A stretch of 64,000 nucleotides of DNA from positions 62,001 to 126,000 of the forward strand of contig JAFGGC010000001.1 in assembly GCA_016930715.1 (NCBI GenBank), given 5' to 3'. The position numbers and the translations under genes were made by a program. The stretch comes from Endomicrobiales bacterium. GTDB lineage: Bacteria; Elusimicrobiota; Endomicrobiia; Endomicrobiales; JAFGGC01. The notes beneath the pieces were generated by a model that was not told where the DNA came from, made no database searches, and saw nothing but the letters and a program-made list of their open reading frames with translations. This document shows positions 63,701-64,000 of this stretch, in pieces; position 1 is the stretch's first letter; every line of letters starts with the position of its first letter.

Positions 63701-64000
63701 ACGGAATAATATTCGGCTCCGGTCAGGCGGCCTTTGCCTACGAGAGCAGAAGCGATGTTCATTCTAAGTTTTTCGTCTTTTATCCCGCCTATCCAGGACG
63801 TGTCCACGGGCCCTGCGGCGGCCTCGACATAGGCGCGTTTGAACCTGCCGTGCTCTTCGAGCTTACGCAGCACCTCCGAGATGTTGTTCTGTACTTCGGG
63901 GTGGCAATGAAGGTCCTGTATCAGCACGACAGCCGGCCCGCTTCCGGCGTTCCAGAGCTCCGTTACCCGCCCGACGCTCTGGGGCAGGAGGAACTTCCCG
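36730..64000 (-). CDS. Giant multi-enzyme membrane protein (5' partial, at least 9,089 residues)
   Basis: One frame runs from the window edge to TAA 36730-36732 with no stop; a GTG at 63927 is not a convincing start because the frame and the domain continue upstream. Domain order with positions: ChaN/TIKI-like (about 63990-62650); membrane segments (about 62110-61960); HExxH metallopeptidase-like (61880-61550); GHKL ATPase (61400-60960); TIM-barrel-like (60890-60230); helical; transglutaminase-like (58160-57980) plus TPR (57810-57470); GNAT (57190-56730); caspase-like (56330-55700); membrane (55510-55240); nucleotidyltransferase (54930-54840); helical; membrane (52410-52100); HD (51150-50880); membrane module A1; methyltransferase-like (48970-48300, weak); module B1; HD (47040-46700); module B2; module A2; Kdo-transferase-like GT-B (43480-42560); membrane (42370-42090); module A3; calcineurin-like phosphoesterase (40230-39300); TIM-barrel-like end (38100-37800). 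The overall role is unknown; an envelope-bound multi-enzyme machine is an inference. Confidence 0.9.
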   Translation of the reverse strand, partial: GKFLLPQSVGRVTELWNAGSGPAVVLIQDLHCHPEVQNNISEVLRKLEEHGRFKRAYVEAAAGPVDTSWIGGIKDEKLRMNIASALVGKGRLTGAEYYSVITGRSGMLFGLEDAKIYAENAARLSDIFEKRPETERLLSRMEKTAGSLERFLNPRQKRLDKFVQKNRRGDITSEKFYEFLWKYSDRLGIDTSEFANLGILKRLAGERKSINYSRTSRELQEFLTFLKGRLPFKTFQKIADRTDNFSKPEELYAVLCDFKNGAGRELFAGYPNLAKFLDYTGLGRKLNAAGLVIEEKMLINEISWRLAKNETEREVAFARHFLPRLRDYLSAEVSSDEHSYFASNLEKFETLWKKYTYDLAFEGLKPQLDALDDYYRANIERNECFFGNLGIAPRGGAAAGTSGTAQEDVLKLLASKDLKPVVAGGFHTEGLKKILKNNGVSYMVVTPNVSESTDRASKIYGEIIRYQTKLLAGFSRQFVLNPQSAIRNPQSLGTLLLSQYPDSERGRILLQEGINAILRERDISAGPEAVLSAEQLLQIEEVVKKQMLEAKTQAGLLEEFGIDGSAEAEVKLTKAPEKGKYFVLVRSKDVSSPLVYDIATGSLKPAGQKTEEAMPEKPGKTTGNPAWRNKSLLNTAGAALILPFLAALLIAAFAHSVVGGVFAGVIVFVPASAYLSQGLDIFRVLTRAHLSPKQEDAWFEVLKKRETVNCSFERMARPVFSGSRLKHFRELFRYYTVPMRIGTVDGKNVIEVNPRVMARLSPKKQEQFLAHELRHAAFAERHPLVSRFFPTLIEEPLVTLGDYFDFGLARVVGELNRVFVSAALSGEERFKPAFVYFPPGRYVAARGEFRGILEKGNRNVDNANAVVLQNMSLSDSESYTSPTTVAQEIVRRYMPFFSNEERKKLSDSLREAIKNAVIWGNGNERGNVIVVRWRYEGDDLLIDVIDQGVDPVDFNAVKQVPENVSAHAAGERKGILKYISPFLDEEHYDRQRNTYDFPLTDGQGERVGQVVRMRFAREAAPKVEAAPRQKASPPLTRKGIIKHLKTNRLEAGLHTVTGAMTFAGLSGKRVTELAKILIANRYVPGVDDLTVLKELKDAFPGSVIAFHTENPDAAYVAASNGASIIVYAGIDQSTINAIRMVHPETVVFVQRTSGEMDAPIPSGIDGILLKAPDIAAELERDPGMIARLTANKNGMLVMLAGRIYGEKISRALELAPDAILAVGTNEKSPKKFKSQVEGYRKLADIALAAGRRTKLFGANFSEHLRKHPEATPNPFHKPGGYMAAEDSANPERFAYWFLNDSALNYAQGMSAFIDMDLGLDESKKKQTSDAIRDFYKEFDKLRKSYSAKIKDFKGTDAEKAVLLIADRDKYIEAARQFAADLTGVLSGDEFVREAMEFLVSETEAFFEELERMTAKNNEANDVLSAVSLNIKLFLRASGIEPAQNLSVRLARLFKGKGKQDIITRQSSDARDIKTLENAERLKKSLMEAARLKLLLGIDPKKIRVVASRTTDVFKRFANRPCGLPCVMVKEGGKYVLYIQRDFLDALVSENDRRGKELRNVLGRSLLDEFAIEEISEYYLVAKDSRSLPLIQAYDKVHRLKPHHPEIMKIAEDTAGRLLSLPRTAPRAAQPPLRPGAEPDFAPVTFMDELTKNSVEALAELMDHVRFSFVDRRMLKGASFDIAEKKSVIPSVFIPDRKIETSLSVKVAEDIDFVEFIRFVDELDAKWGVVRDRPAGVIIEDFVSAAAYLKELAQIAARTKNPGLEKYLLKVSDSFTALAGGRKAGLNAKRRARAQVFLGIDDQWLEYVRSKPPRYIARLFALNRSKWAAGLAREVNAPFRMLQDAVIERGGSVLDEITDVNDSGKKVLDEIAERAKGIMRSRLGLREKETRICALVTAKVSAFYRDGLSSENGASEFSKLFLREAKGLNIESEVFAEINEISPSEIVKRKHMSCLMQAVFAGRILKKLGFRVYYVDVDKDLYDSDEGHVCALAVLSDGTYFVVDPAQTETAGPVPPEALMPGEVEKNLAKGKAYRKEFSVPNWKMHPVVTISGYEEGIRTGILTNLGSIFMKKKRYSEAVSAFREALEVFPDSFLLWHNLGFGYGALGRDDEALSSFARADKLNCKSEDLWSSIGDILAAKKDFHAAVDAFWLSLINEPGNPGAWYSLSRIYQYGFNDLVRAKAAAVYYVIARRKSARDHGQLLRAADEFGIEPVDVLRKRAEAAIEKHVSAKKSVKTSPATNTFGNAIAQIWPVGEITGLIGKFFRPDAGSVSIERFVFKRYDAESRKVLKQIRKINRSAGWQKHSIYIESIAEQSDSIVRVAKNSKGSVVGYSIMESNGYRPFGAIFPGYRGQGIGKRFFHEDIKDAQRLGIKEIIQHTHAGSPEENFFKSLARDFEFLWKNDGYYSDGTARIYIAFEVPIQGVQTTAKEDEQIMRDEFVPTDEGSPVAARTGLFGRAFVNIRNFAAFCGSFFESKPAVLTLRDIIDRPQMSDTEKQVYENEYGRMTELFRKTNVRDSEAARRAVSLAIARFIDRFSIVPSRVSIQGAAAIMYAVIEKNKARVLIDENTHVIGLHGYENEFDASSARLSKLVERYGGRIEKYRADNVNPEEAKKRFLKAIADIPKDKNTVIWVHAHGKKDGAWVKRGQITVSFEELSDALIAARGRGIDLRNVTLVFDHCSSYSHALNFMTKRLGEEMPCVISSAAYEEMISITGGLILGLYNLPRGSGADGELRILDILNVDRNTEMSDPAVFFPVSSGKLRAETDMLHEYNNATVDEMPLNKNAQIVQAFTLPSSYRIVGAIANFFKRIFRAQPLESAWWENPSQHKGLIRTARYLVAPFVNPCETLLLAFMPPLFAKLHPYTPEERSVIKKWGWIIFGVSAAIAAAAAFFGFNIGDALIIFYASTNVGHLLYNLTPKGKRLPMTMESGWRAEYLPPERDVSVPSADGYSPDEIIGQLDSSDNILWGFIGKDAGARRIMRSRLQSLLVEQKQDGMTLAEFIDERLGTVGISMHLAPEQVRDAVVILHGSYIWSPEGDEPDDIDIVIFIPGEYNQFVDMPSVKFNGKTVNFMVRPLFEKDRDTRAIHERFVSSTMLLSGVALKNRVPASYTRELSDEELAFEALSLLSHAENYAAMETEKEKYSRKAWRRYLDTFILIREKVMGSFPAEIRRDLKILKEPGAPRYLKMLMEDPQGFFLKFYRGELGLPWQGSDSGSELAALGRMLVKYNKAFLIKSAKGASFFERVAEAFRFFFGRSAGAQKGAANGLHGVNKPDISAEDLKKLEKECVLDLTPAQRTALAGRIRAKMAQKDDRDRPASKIVELNLENSMARLVALLESPEPAITIDGVRHPVKFKAIDLDNRTVRHIRAAGDEGIDTVYLRKDDLEAVIHEGLEHFIFRQEGIPPERGHSLAFLAGALANENPNNFTAEYFFYGSRGGVTRVFVPDSAFVQLQQSTEEELCSIIDGTQKSLKEIEGKWSPRYERGRVVLPEYEEEVQRINASVMAAVIRKMAEVLVHYRRQARASRSRGPRAAVSESAEPVDISELVEKAGLARLREKAFREEHVEVIRASIRYILDHTKLSGEPSVNNPRAYEAVKQNIATLRMYLSDLNEIVDKPEKFVKKRRIIFGILSLLSGTMRDSLDRLSRADISAAGLEDMKGMLGDFRDQLRSLCEAMLPHRRVLIGEGAFSAAKEIAEQRGVKGEKDVKALARAITAIGATSFRSDTDDIEDIFRNVDIDTFSWLLDLALFGKGPGINLTRKEESVLEATEERLVEIGARTVRQFDKNDTPEQIARFSELVFDIPIEVFGAVVFGGGDNEDLVRESRAFDLDGLLDKIDGAEKTRPLPASLLHSITGDKRLGVLGLFIEMAVFIPLSFYIGPVLMGFVMLNYAVLHTLFELRRDPNAIRGSPAAHLLRVLVLMMYSVIPLAANPAAIAASIVLVHAVFDVYESFFSPVSKEDSALIRDYERRFAGSAVGRYEGRRFDPNVHLEKRKFRLDGTAREFYGLTTIVRIPRKSPVFDRLARIQQQLFDELTAAGLNDVDAPHIAPIDPDSFHTTVSDIDPSEQYPDYSNGIDPEQYERRLVQVESAFREIGRLGKVKAYIKRMGLTKAITTFLHFKDPSHLQKVLKIEAGIKSKTHSGQRDFAGYIALGYVVREYTDEQYEKFVEIMKKYESQTDLGSFEFSKIEFCYFPDMNTYVPVLTLDLTDGSVTRNQEGLEALRKATWQLSLEQAKANVLLAGDKPASLLHLMTKVLNLYNLFAQALRDSAPDPNLREMIQREGTKSLIHIQHHAARMAINLMPLMVERWNGKHPGIHINLERLRYGQVAVAFHDLAKLEPSEVKLFLSPRVYAEGSPERRMIRKHDEILIDLIMTNELPVVDNAKYILLGAEAIKEKDTGYINDMGYVIFVLSVFLLASDIFDGCCDYHRPYHHENWQPGMKPPVETAVEELEKHLVPLRDAQNIEPNIKRIVSDLIVFFHELSRDEEFLKANEQTFPERVRDVYLEKEEALGFSALSLRGRVLELLVLVKEYNLLSLNTDPVLWWNRLMDETVFLNLSKAKRMAVIDELHEAGIPYGMSVTKERLEAFMATRLTAFDMKAKGIETEEDLRRMTGARYEVFVSQPAKPLSHEGLLVFARAIDGLISDKAAMRRFAGQYPWLEGALKKLSEFYGNPQAEIVYGGREWRVEILELPETPGQVPSWADAAKEGVITVYLDTNDVASAVYLGLEHIIKPVTGSSGSITREMVRKLFGQRGAGALAIGAEWFRDRAAYEKYVTQTAPKWETVAFPLLGAVVLPVFLLTINYSLFTALSVGLGWATVGFAFSHTIVKWIGIAAGKVDGPWTPKEDLKDLFARTLLSVPLTVPFLIPAAAGVSAALLFNITPFISSVFAAVGIAAAWMAAGTSADLHAWHNKDFIDGLETPIWLGWLPKRAAEWVTARKVALSVGQPKASAKEPAPVLHRAASFPEAEAATLEPRTAIYPAGLDMKIFEIFPNLTEVCMINTQPFRVDYNVDELFFKGNYGASSLKIMTQKYLEASAGQYIPIDLQDNISRISKHGRVQMGFEPLMKADIARVFGIPLESVSVTEKTVNGVKTYRLSFKDQKGIQRSVVYVQADATDYSMLPCLPKTADLIYFKACTIMSVDPIPRELFERLRPGGLYVDEHFYSSDYGVDTYADLTRYFDSVGAIGGEGTEIGDIGHKTAQFMMRYNPRPDALARLAMEEASESAFTDRAAALLVLPKNRDYVEQRAKDLTTQGLAPEQIRRIMSRELAEREFLDSLNPVKFYRAHPDKEGRVMRAVGISLLTALTYGPAVLAAVVSQIFLGHGAGSIAAGAALAVASFWAGSVLNIGFHTWWDVKYWGTPAELVVSGETDIKEAVARIRKYIGEFRDICARGDWDKAEAPVRELTGFVRELFNGHPRGTIQRLLAATLMTTLRREFANEIDLPNTLNIFAMVFPGASQKLLRRKVEAFRELTGTGYFERLEKVLHFAETNDCADIEARGFIRRFMDAGTDREVLDIDRIIGLPAGESSRSELDEGRMAREFMDLVDPRRTTPGDTAGNERLMFEMLVARRSSRVSADIRETILGTPEMTDAYNRTKNKIHNLNDKANELFGAESDFLHLMAGGLVVLNRAMPGYMFECYFRDIGMALDHGFSHSLDVLSWCFRIIESDGAAAARSVDLKALVFAVLMHDISYVVYGVRHQKNSVFWTESLLKTSGLDPEFIKKVAEIELAHIKVNAGGPTAVHEKYYEARLLHDADGFTAVFDPQRIFSVKADNSRAAGKNIFFDTDLTLEDRINALKDPNYKYTDSDGITDMAYQFWYRKNPAFYLTEGGKRIMKGALADENALFHFINNKRPELRKEPFNMSDSDIDRMVEVMKGLQKFIKGRIEGINGASGMMVLPENEEYASRRAAELKEQGKTDADIRRIVSGELARKEFLSSLNPFRFARRHARPEGARERQKGIARLTALTYGPAVLAVVFALFGVGGLDMVRGIALVVAAAAAGVKLNLWFHAWWDVKYWGTPAELVAGDKESRKGVEITDENVDAVLDAFFASVRQQEKPAAAPEAAVREDGFDIDFTRKDKPALPARTVTETRNDCLVRIVRGVEDGRIKDLEFAKDIAELVRKADDPERILGAVQDGVIGKKLAQVMAEVVTRMKDERYLRGFDFTSVKSVYVPQKFAYLVGLHVWDRVLSKEEKSRLAEAITAACRNDKTPYHRDWFARSFSKWLYHNAPEIPGFESIQKNGDLGVVMTVFHDMAEGDEIRGATDFDWESVADRGKLPAKPAEPAPVPATEPGPAGADDFTEDFDTKGKPPLALGVDVSRDKYMIKSPGFWEYVLKTAPRRETLIFQFGGMVFMPVVLYALGAGFIASFAAGILWATAGFALAHTVTEWAVRIKMRVKGIIPATGGEGFEDVWRKIDFSRYLVQIPHPQEQSVGENEEKYYRNVAGMDVDELEKEFEDLYRGKTGPKVIHSMYGSEIEDLNPGPGNPLLKAFCGTLGRDSGANVFTEMIYHVTASDSKESERHLRYKALMWEISRRWTSDERIIRPAEDAGDLISRVILSVPLSALLVIPAFLVFWSAYLAAVSADTPNLLVFIVGAAGFMAAILAAPHFYNRVAELHSRHNRAVVTKRVSPLAFNRMISAFPKALRERVLLLAVDGFIPGPFPSAGSYRAAEDGARSELEKRLGRLNLNGTAEDLILRTADINGNFRKVNEVDIEGILRIFRKLPDMLEERRIHGLINAIAMTEDPRRASETVIAFLRSFDTFRSMNLADLPRGPLDELFLPEHRGVLLAIAESAEPAAGDSSRRKPEFIQLLAMRYYGITGGLYGPQEVLRDICEIRGQKIVFIIHEASAIAAAKGLIKSFGLGADDVVIAHVREADQTMVEPAFRGYAIEYYRGPDAYDGITVRFTDMKTLLMSGRQFEFHYVPFKYAVREAVDTDRTLKFEREINAGQRDVIILASPNQQNLDYFMDVYGELWGGKPIEETPLVIVALRSGDVELYRFDRKDTATRGEGGRMTGMRFPDAGEKRFLIVTSSGELLHLYGLTNVKAAVMGEDRNVVEPAVHGLPILYCDVGSRMEGWLYNREILKQLISAGVASRFDADSLADAVSAADSQALAERADGVVRRLEERIHAASGHAAAAFIYGIFTEDLKSRDSAYLSVATGRGSGRSVSRPAGQGLTVDGSYRFGRAVWGKLPYFKNLSQARQDRWTELVLVPWLPILNFYDIIAHTILLIMGKGGLNKFRGTGAAVIWVSMIASAVVAGMLTHAVIPIVIAIYVSHGITHSIYNLFFGSGTTADSALSLRRAGSEIPGIPREKSEARWQYDRRVKKAIARGLTYEEAGVWFKAKRKGNIRFPHDFWANPANAKNMIFVVLDTVPGFKAAREAGDVKKMAGLYRKYVINYRPKDTDRYFDGQTVFFDEAGGLKGLMDNKRPYLENSGSPAALLKFALPELVDQANPGALKWSEITRNLGWQKEVLRLSAGEPKPLAVGAEWFKDRAAYERYVTKTAPRWETAVFQLAGVVVIPVVLIFSGVGIISSFAIGLGWATMGFAISHTIVKWIYRSTHGGWSWSGFAQDLRDFAARLVLSVPLALPFLLMYPLAVLGAVSFYLGTAVEASVFLPLIAATAAMIVFFVAAAHEDYNVAVLAGQRPGVFLGFEALARLAAGRDVELAIGTDVLTHTEHIAVSKDETKPLAFMLKDIPPESKLARAWLAKAGQNALYTQQIRLGKPTYFGVSGADKELLREYVRVFVASGLLWKDAVKKNLFIGITDEGVEVFDGEKMKLRPDLREKAGMMLKKARINIERLKLEAETRSTCIKPLEKVPFFNGRLPKPGFNGSFASGRAGSGNFVAVSGVMDQREAGYLIDDLNRFRAEELEKLGDAMITFTKEDIVINSRKTDETSRDKLRAFIENFMSILNLSDVHAGSPYKFGGEKEGELLRLFDRAIANRSLVILNGDFVDLWQETFGNTKRAHALLFEKVRQCRRVIYVAGNHDEAIHEDFLEGTLRENLEVARENVVTSGGKADALKNLVGSKDVRPKDKDIPEGAKIILSSGFDNRVVYDRDANVFYVDEGILKFARPYAEQRLYRMLRNARQNLNAVVQNELNCEVVRYYFDIQRGIYFEHGHIADSISNKNPIAAPAVWLIGRAGKVWGNAEYWLMRRVDDVMDFVSPNRELNEPRTYSPRMSAVEKMLEWYTDERGVENEVISVFFGHTHRPFVFRGPMHGFISAFSGGRGRLANDGAWASVRPSDNLLPRDWYLRQERTAEELRKEREKIKDESAGAALRDSLLITLGGMVHLLDGCRLVALEYLDQDAPFVERYLGIGRTTAPPDRSLRAAVSNVNTVDPRKIVTGVPAQELALTRPAAERTAARRIVSEKLSGRNIAVVPGSFEAYRKGRFTSKAVEGANVFVVAPLPEVPSYERTAVNLSRDIADGGMGCGKVDVNIGGRTYYAEVTAQKADGVWMVLFSPESASPVAGVDKTLWNARMPLAVMKWMQENPLAKDELGLGEDFRFDLAEISGSSANSHPKMSDDSLSDDPSFAGTVFVLAGSGSAVNERSMKHFDATIDRRKTAADRIGTFEEALETRQTQNYARAVPGLFESFEIGNSIEAGRVVNAIKDHSSAGIDTFILGLKDTSFISGVLQELAGLVLGESKVRIILDFKTDDPARIRAITGTARALLSKGVAGIRLDASGSKGKASDAIKEVLELRSEMNRADPESVLIVALPSNAEGSALWEKRGIVRSIVADASSIPSVIPRGSWVQVDLAGEFISQRQLIRRFESLMKTPNAAAVGFNTVDLESLSLERANREGFTISVFLARLARIRRNEVYSTPQGAFDRMRTVALELKVDDLSGIHGAWTDLIWMLNAYRSGAGADGFADRARAAIRNIPVSDGTSVIRGMLNRQVSLADSAEGTEERLIHVAAAAGFVSGLVEKETVLALSEKMPFENEKHADIYASLVREAEMLTGGTERTGEVSHHRYVGLKSGGRLNGQVLEALEKFEQDKDKTSDDVEKTINMLWSESMDGVPESRPVAIAELLRILELYADKKIDISPEKLKRKFKNVVAPSLVNAIRGAA
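39300..40230 (-). other. Calcineurin-like metallophosphoesterase domain (LpxH-like)
   Basis: The complete metal-site set is present: L-S-D-V-H-A-G (codons at 40195-40203), I-L-N-G-D-F-V-D-L-W, V-A-G-N-H-D-E (codons at 39982-39993), F-E-H-G-H and F-F-G-H-T-H-R-P (39319-39330). The N-G-D-F-V-D-L-W block and the G-H-T-H-R-P end resemble UDP-2,3-diacylglucosamine hydrolase of lipid A synthesis. It is probably catalytically competent. Confidence 0.85.
41035..41510 (-). repeat. Membrane module A, copy 3
   Basis: G-A-E-W-F-K-D-R-A-A-Y-E-R-Y-V-T-K-T-A-P is nearly identical to the start of copy 1. W-A-T-M-G-F-A-I-S-H-T-I-V-K-W, L-S-V-P-L-A-L-P-F and A-A-H-E-D-Y-N follow. Confidence 0.85.
42493..42509 (-). 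repeat. REP palindrome copy E, in frame inside the giant gene
   Basis: GTAGGCGCTGTCCCTAC, identical over all 17 bases to copy D. In the giant frame it is read as part of L-K-S-R-D-S-A-Y-L-S, avoiding the TAG that other genes use. It lies in a linker between the GT-B-like domain and the next membrane segment. Confidence 0.95.
42560..43480 (-). other. GT-B glycosyltransferase-like domain (Kdo-transferase/GT30 type)
   Basis: The C-terminal half carries S-S-G-E-L-L-H-L-Y-G-L-T-N-V-K-A-A-V-M-G (about 42820-42875) and N-V-V-E-P-A-V-H-G-L-P-I-L-Y (about 42765-42805). This matches the G-E-L-x-x-L-Y ... V-G ... E-P-x-x-x-G-x-P-x-x pattern of WaaA/KdtA. The N-terminal half has I-F-I-I-H-E-type Rossmann strands. 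Substrate is unknown. Confidence 0.55.
44105..45030 (-). repeat. Membrane module A, copy 2 (with insertion)
   Basis: Y-V-L-K-T-A-P-R-R-E-T, W-A-T-A-G-F-A-L-A-H-T-V-T-E-W and E-L-H-S-R-H-N follow the order of copy 1. A helical insertion of about 140 residues separates the two membrane pairs. Confidence 0.8.
45890..46300 (-). repeat. Membrane module B, copy 2
   Basis: M-V-L-P-E-N-E-E-Y-A, R-R-I-V-S-G-E-L-A-R-K-E-F-L-S-S-L-N-P, A-L-T-Y-G-P-A-V-L-A and F-H-A-W-W-D-V-K-Y-W-G-T-P-A-E-L give a clear duplicate of copy 1. Each copy lies next to an HD-domain segment. Confidence 0.85.
46700..47040 (-). other. HD-superfamily domain, second copy
   Basis: L-D-H-G-F-S-H-S-L-D-V, V-L-M-H-D-I-S-Y and L-L-H-D-A-D-G-F are the consecutive H, HD and D metal positions of HD phosphohydrolases. 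Confidence 0.7.
47860..48290 (-). repeat. Membrane module B, copy 1
   Basis: L-V-L-P-K-N-R-D-Y-V, the R-R-I-M-S-R-E-L-A-E-R-E-F-L-D-S-L-N-P block, a membrane pair with A-L-T-Y-G-P-A-V-L-A, then F-H-T-W-W-D-V-K-Y-W-G-T-P-A-E-L. The closest relative is the block at 45890-46300. Confidence 0.85.
49240..49720 (-). repeat. Membrane module A, copy 1 in the giant protein
   Basis: Starts with G-A-E-W-F-R-D-R-A-A-Y-E-K-Y-V-T-Q-T-A-P and continues with W-E-T, a two-helix membrane segment, W-A-T-V-G-F-A-F-S-H-T-I-V-K-W, a second membrane pair and L-H-A-W-H-N. Related to 44105-45030 and 41035-41510. Confidence 0.85.
49560..49586 (-). repeat. TTAACTATTAACTATT-type repeat inside the giant gene
   Basis: Minus strand GTTAACTATTAACTATTCACTG is read as L-L-T-I-N-Y-S-L-F-T within the first membrane pair of module A copy 1. 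The AT-rich, periodic sequence stands out from the GC-richer surroundings. Confidence 0.6.
50880..51150 (-). other. HD-superfamily domain, first copy
   Basis: I-H-I-Q-H-H-A-A-R, then V-A-F-H-D-L-A-K-L (HD codons at 50986-50991) and a further R-K-H-D-E-I-L. This fits an HD-type metal-dependent phosphohydrolase core. Confidence 0.55.
54840..54930 (-). other. Nucleotidyltransferase motif (MNT/pol-beta type)
   Basis: I-L-H-G-S-Y-I-W-S, then P-D-D-I-D-I-V-I-F-I, gives the G-S ... D-x-D signature of minimal nucleotidyltransferases. A helical segment (R-E-L-S-D-E-E-L-A to F-Y-R-G-E-L) follows. Confidence 0.65.
55700..56330 (-). other. Caspase-like (clan CD) cysteine peptidase domain
   Basis: V-I-W-V-H-A-H-G (His codons 56095-56097 and 56089-56091) is followed about 45 residues later by L-V-F-D-H-C-S-S (Cys codon 55957-55959), each after a hydrophobic strand. 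H-G and D-x-C dyad motifs after parallel strands define the caspase/clostripain/CHAT fold. Prodomains or processing sites are not evident. Confidence 0.6.
56730..57190 (-). other. GNAT N-acetyltransferase domain
   Basis: The acetyl-CoA loop reads Y-R-G-Q-G-I-G-K-R-F-F (R-x-x-G-x-G/A signature), after V-V-G-Y-S-I-M-E and before an A-x-x-L-G-I-K-E-I helix-strand. Size is typical of a single GNAT domain of about 150 residues. Confidence 0.8.
57470..58160 (-). other. Transglutaminase-like cysteine domain followed by TPR repeats
   Basis: Cys codon 58141-58143 in H-M-S-C-L-M-Q-A-V, His codon 58039-58041 in E-G-H-V-C-A-L-A-V and Asp codon 57991-57993 in V-V-D-P-A. The Cys-His-Asp order and spacing match transglutaminase-like (papain-fold) domains. 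Three or four TPR units follow directly (for example Y-S-E-A-V-S-A-F-R-E-A-L). Confidence 0.7.
60960..61400 (-). other. GHKL (RsbW/anti-sigma type) ATPase domain
   Basis: An N-box R-E-A-I-K-N-A-V-x-W-G-N is followed by L-L-I-D-V-I-D-Q-G-V-D-P and a glycine-containing region A-G-E-R-K-G-I-L. This is the pattern of serine-kinase anti-sigma ATPases (HATPase_c_2). No histidine-kinase dimerisation helix is present. Confidence 0.65.
61550..61880 (-). other. HExxH metallopeptidase-like segment
   Basis: H-E-L-R-H at 61675-61689, inside F-L-A-H-E-L-R-H-A-A-F-A-E-R-H-P with a glutamate pair (I-E-E-P) about 16 residues after the second His. It follows a double membrane segment, as in M48/M56-type membrane gluzincins. 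Confidence 0.55.
62528..62560 (-). repeat. GATTGCG 7-bp tandem repeat inside the giant gene
   Basis: GATTGCG-GATTTCG-GATTGCG-GATTGCG-GATTC, 33 bases or 11 codons, keeps the reading frame although the unit is 7 bases. It encodes N-P-Q-S-A-I-R-N-P-Q-S. Confidence 0.9.
62650..63990 (-). other. ChaN/TIKI/TraB-like domain at the visible start of the giant protein
   Basis: It begins with V-V-L-I-Q-D-L-H-C-H-P-E-V-Q-x-N and A-Y-V-E-A-A-A-G-P-V-D-T-S-W, and ends with P-V-V-A-G-G-F-H-T-E-G-L. Early (Q/D)-x-H plus E-G/E-A and a late G-x-x-H are the pattern of the TIKI/TraB/ChaN haem-binding-uptake-like fold, some members of which are metalloproteases. A long helical insertion lies between the two halves. 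Function is uncertain. Confidence 0.5.

Noticed and set aside
63927-63929. GTG at 63927 as the true start of the giant gene
   Set aside because: The frame continues upstream to the window edge, and the beta-strand leading into I-Q-D-L-H begins before this codon. The gene is taken as 5' truncated by the window.

Overview
The window looks like a piece of a Candidatus Omnitrophota (former OP3) or closely related PVC-type genome. The grounds are two giant reading frames, a PorV-like/TPR outer-membrane protein, many two-component genes and many short palindromic intergenic repeats. This placement is inference from gene content; no rRNA or other phylogenetic marker is present. All protein genes but one read on the minus strand. 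I see no tRNA, rRNA, CRISPR array or classical insertion sequence, and no gene-free stretch longer than 300 bases.

Layout, right to left along the minus strand. (i) From beyond 64000 to 36730 runs one uninterrupted frame, at least 9,089 residues, cut by the window edge at its N-terminus. It strings together membrane segments and at least a dozen enzyme-like domains: ChaN/TIKI-like, HExxH metallopeptidase-like, GHKL ATPase, transglutaminase-like, TPR, GNAT, caspase-like, nucleotidyltransferase, two HD domains, Kdo-transferase-like GT-B and LpxH-like phosphoesterase. Two kinds of membrane module are duplicated inside it. (ii) At 36000-36671 lies a REP-associated (RAYT/Y1) transposase between two inverted copies of a 17-bp palindromic repeat. 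Three more copies lie elsewhere, one of them in frame inside the giant gene. (iii) On the plus strand, 33819-35990 encodes a membrane-embedded spermidine-synthase-like protein. (iv) At 29704-33592 are a HEAT-repeat secreted protein, an outer-membrane protein, accA and class II fba. (v) At 29171-29601 is a small membrane protein with a textbook sigma70 promoter and a possible 15-residue leader peptide. (vi) From 29021 to 17638 runs a regulatory and envelope cluster: histidine kinase, two REC-GGDEF paralogues flanking a triple-REC protein, an OmpR-type regulator, a sigma70-family factor overlapping a PorV-like/TPR gene, a FlgD-Ig-like secreted protein, a YD-repeat-like secreted protein, a CheY-like regulator and a membrane protein. 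(vii) A GxxExxY (PDDEXK-like) gene sits between inverted repeats. (viii) From 17110 past base 1 runs a second giant gene (5,703 residues visible). It has an N-terminal membrane/signal segment, a C39-type peptidase fold, a long beta-rich stretch, hydrophobic repeat-bearing stretches and a complete set of SecA-like/SF2 ATPase motifs.

How the parts may fit together (inference): the two-component, c-di-GMP-type and sigma genes probably control cell-envelope or surface proteins, of which the giant proteins are the extreme examples. The most unusual observations are the SecA-like motor inside a giant C39/beta-rich protein, the 27-kb multi-enzyme membrane gene, and the fact that at least two families of dispersed repeats have been accepted in frame inside that gene while the same repeats supply stop codons to neighbouring genes.
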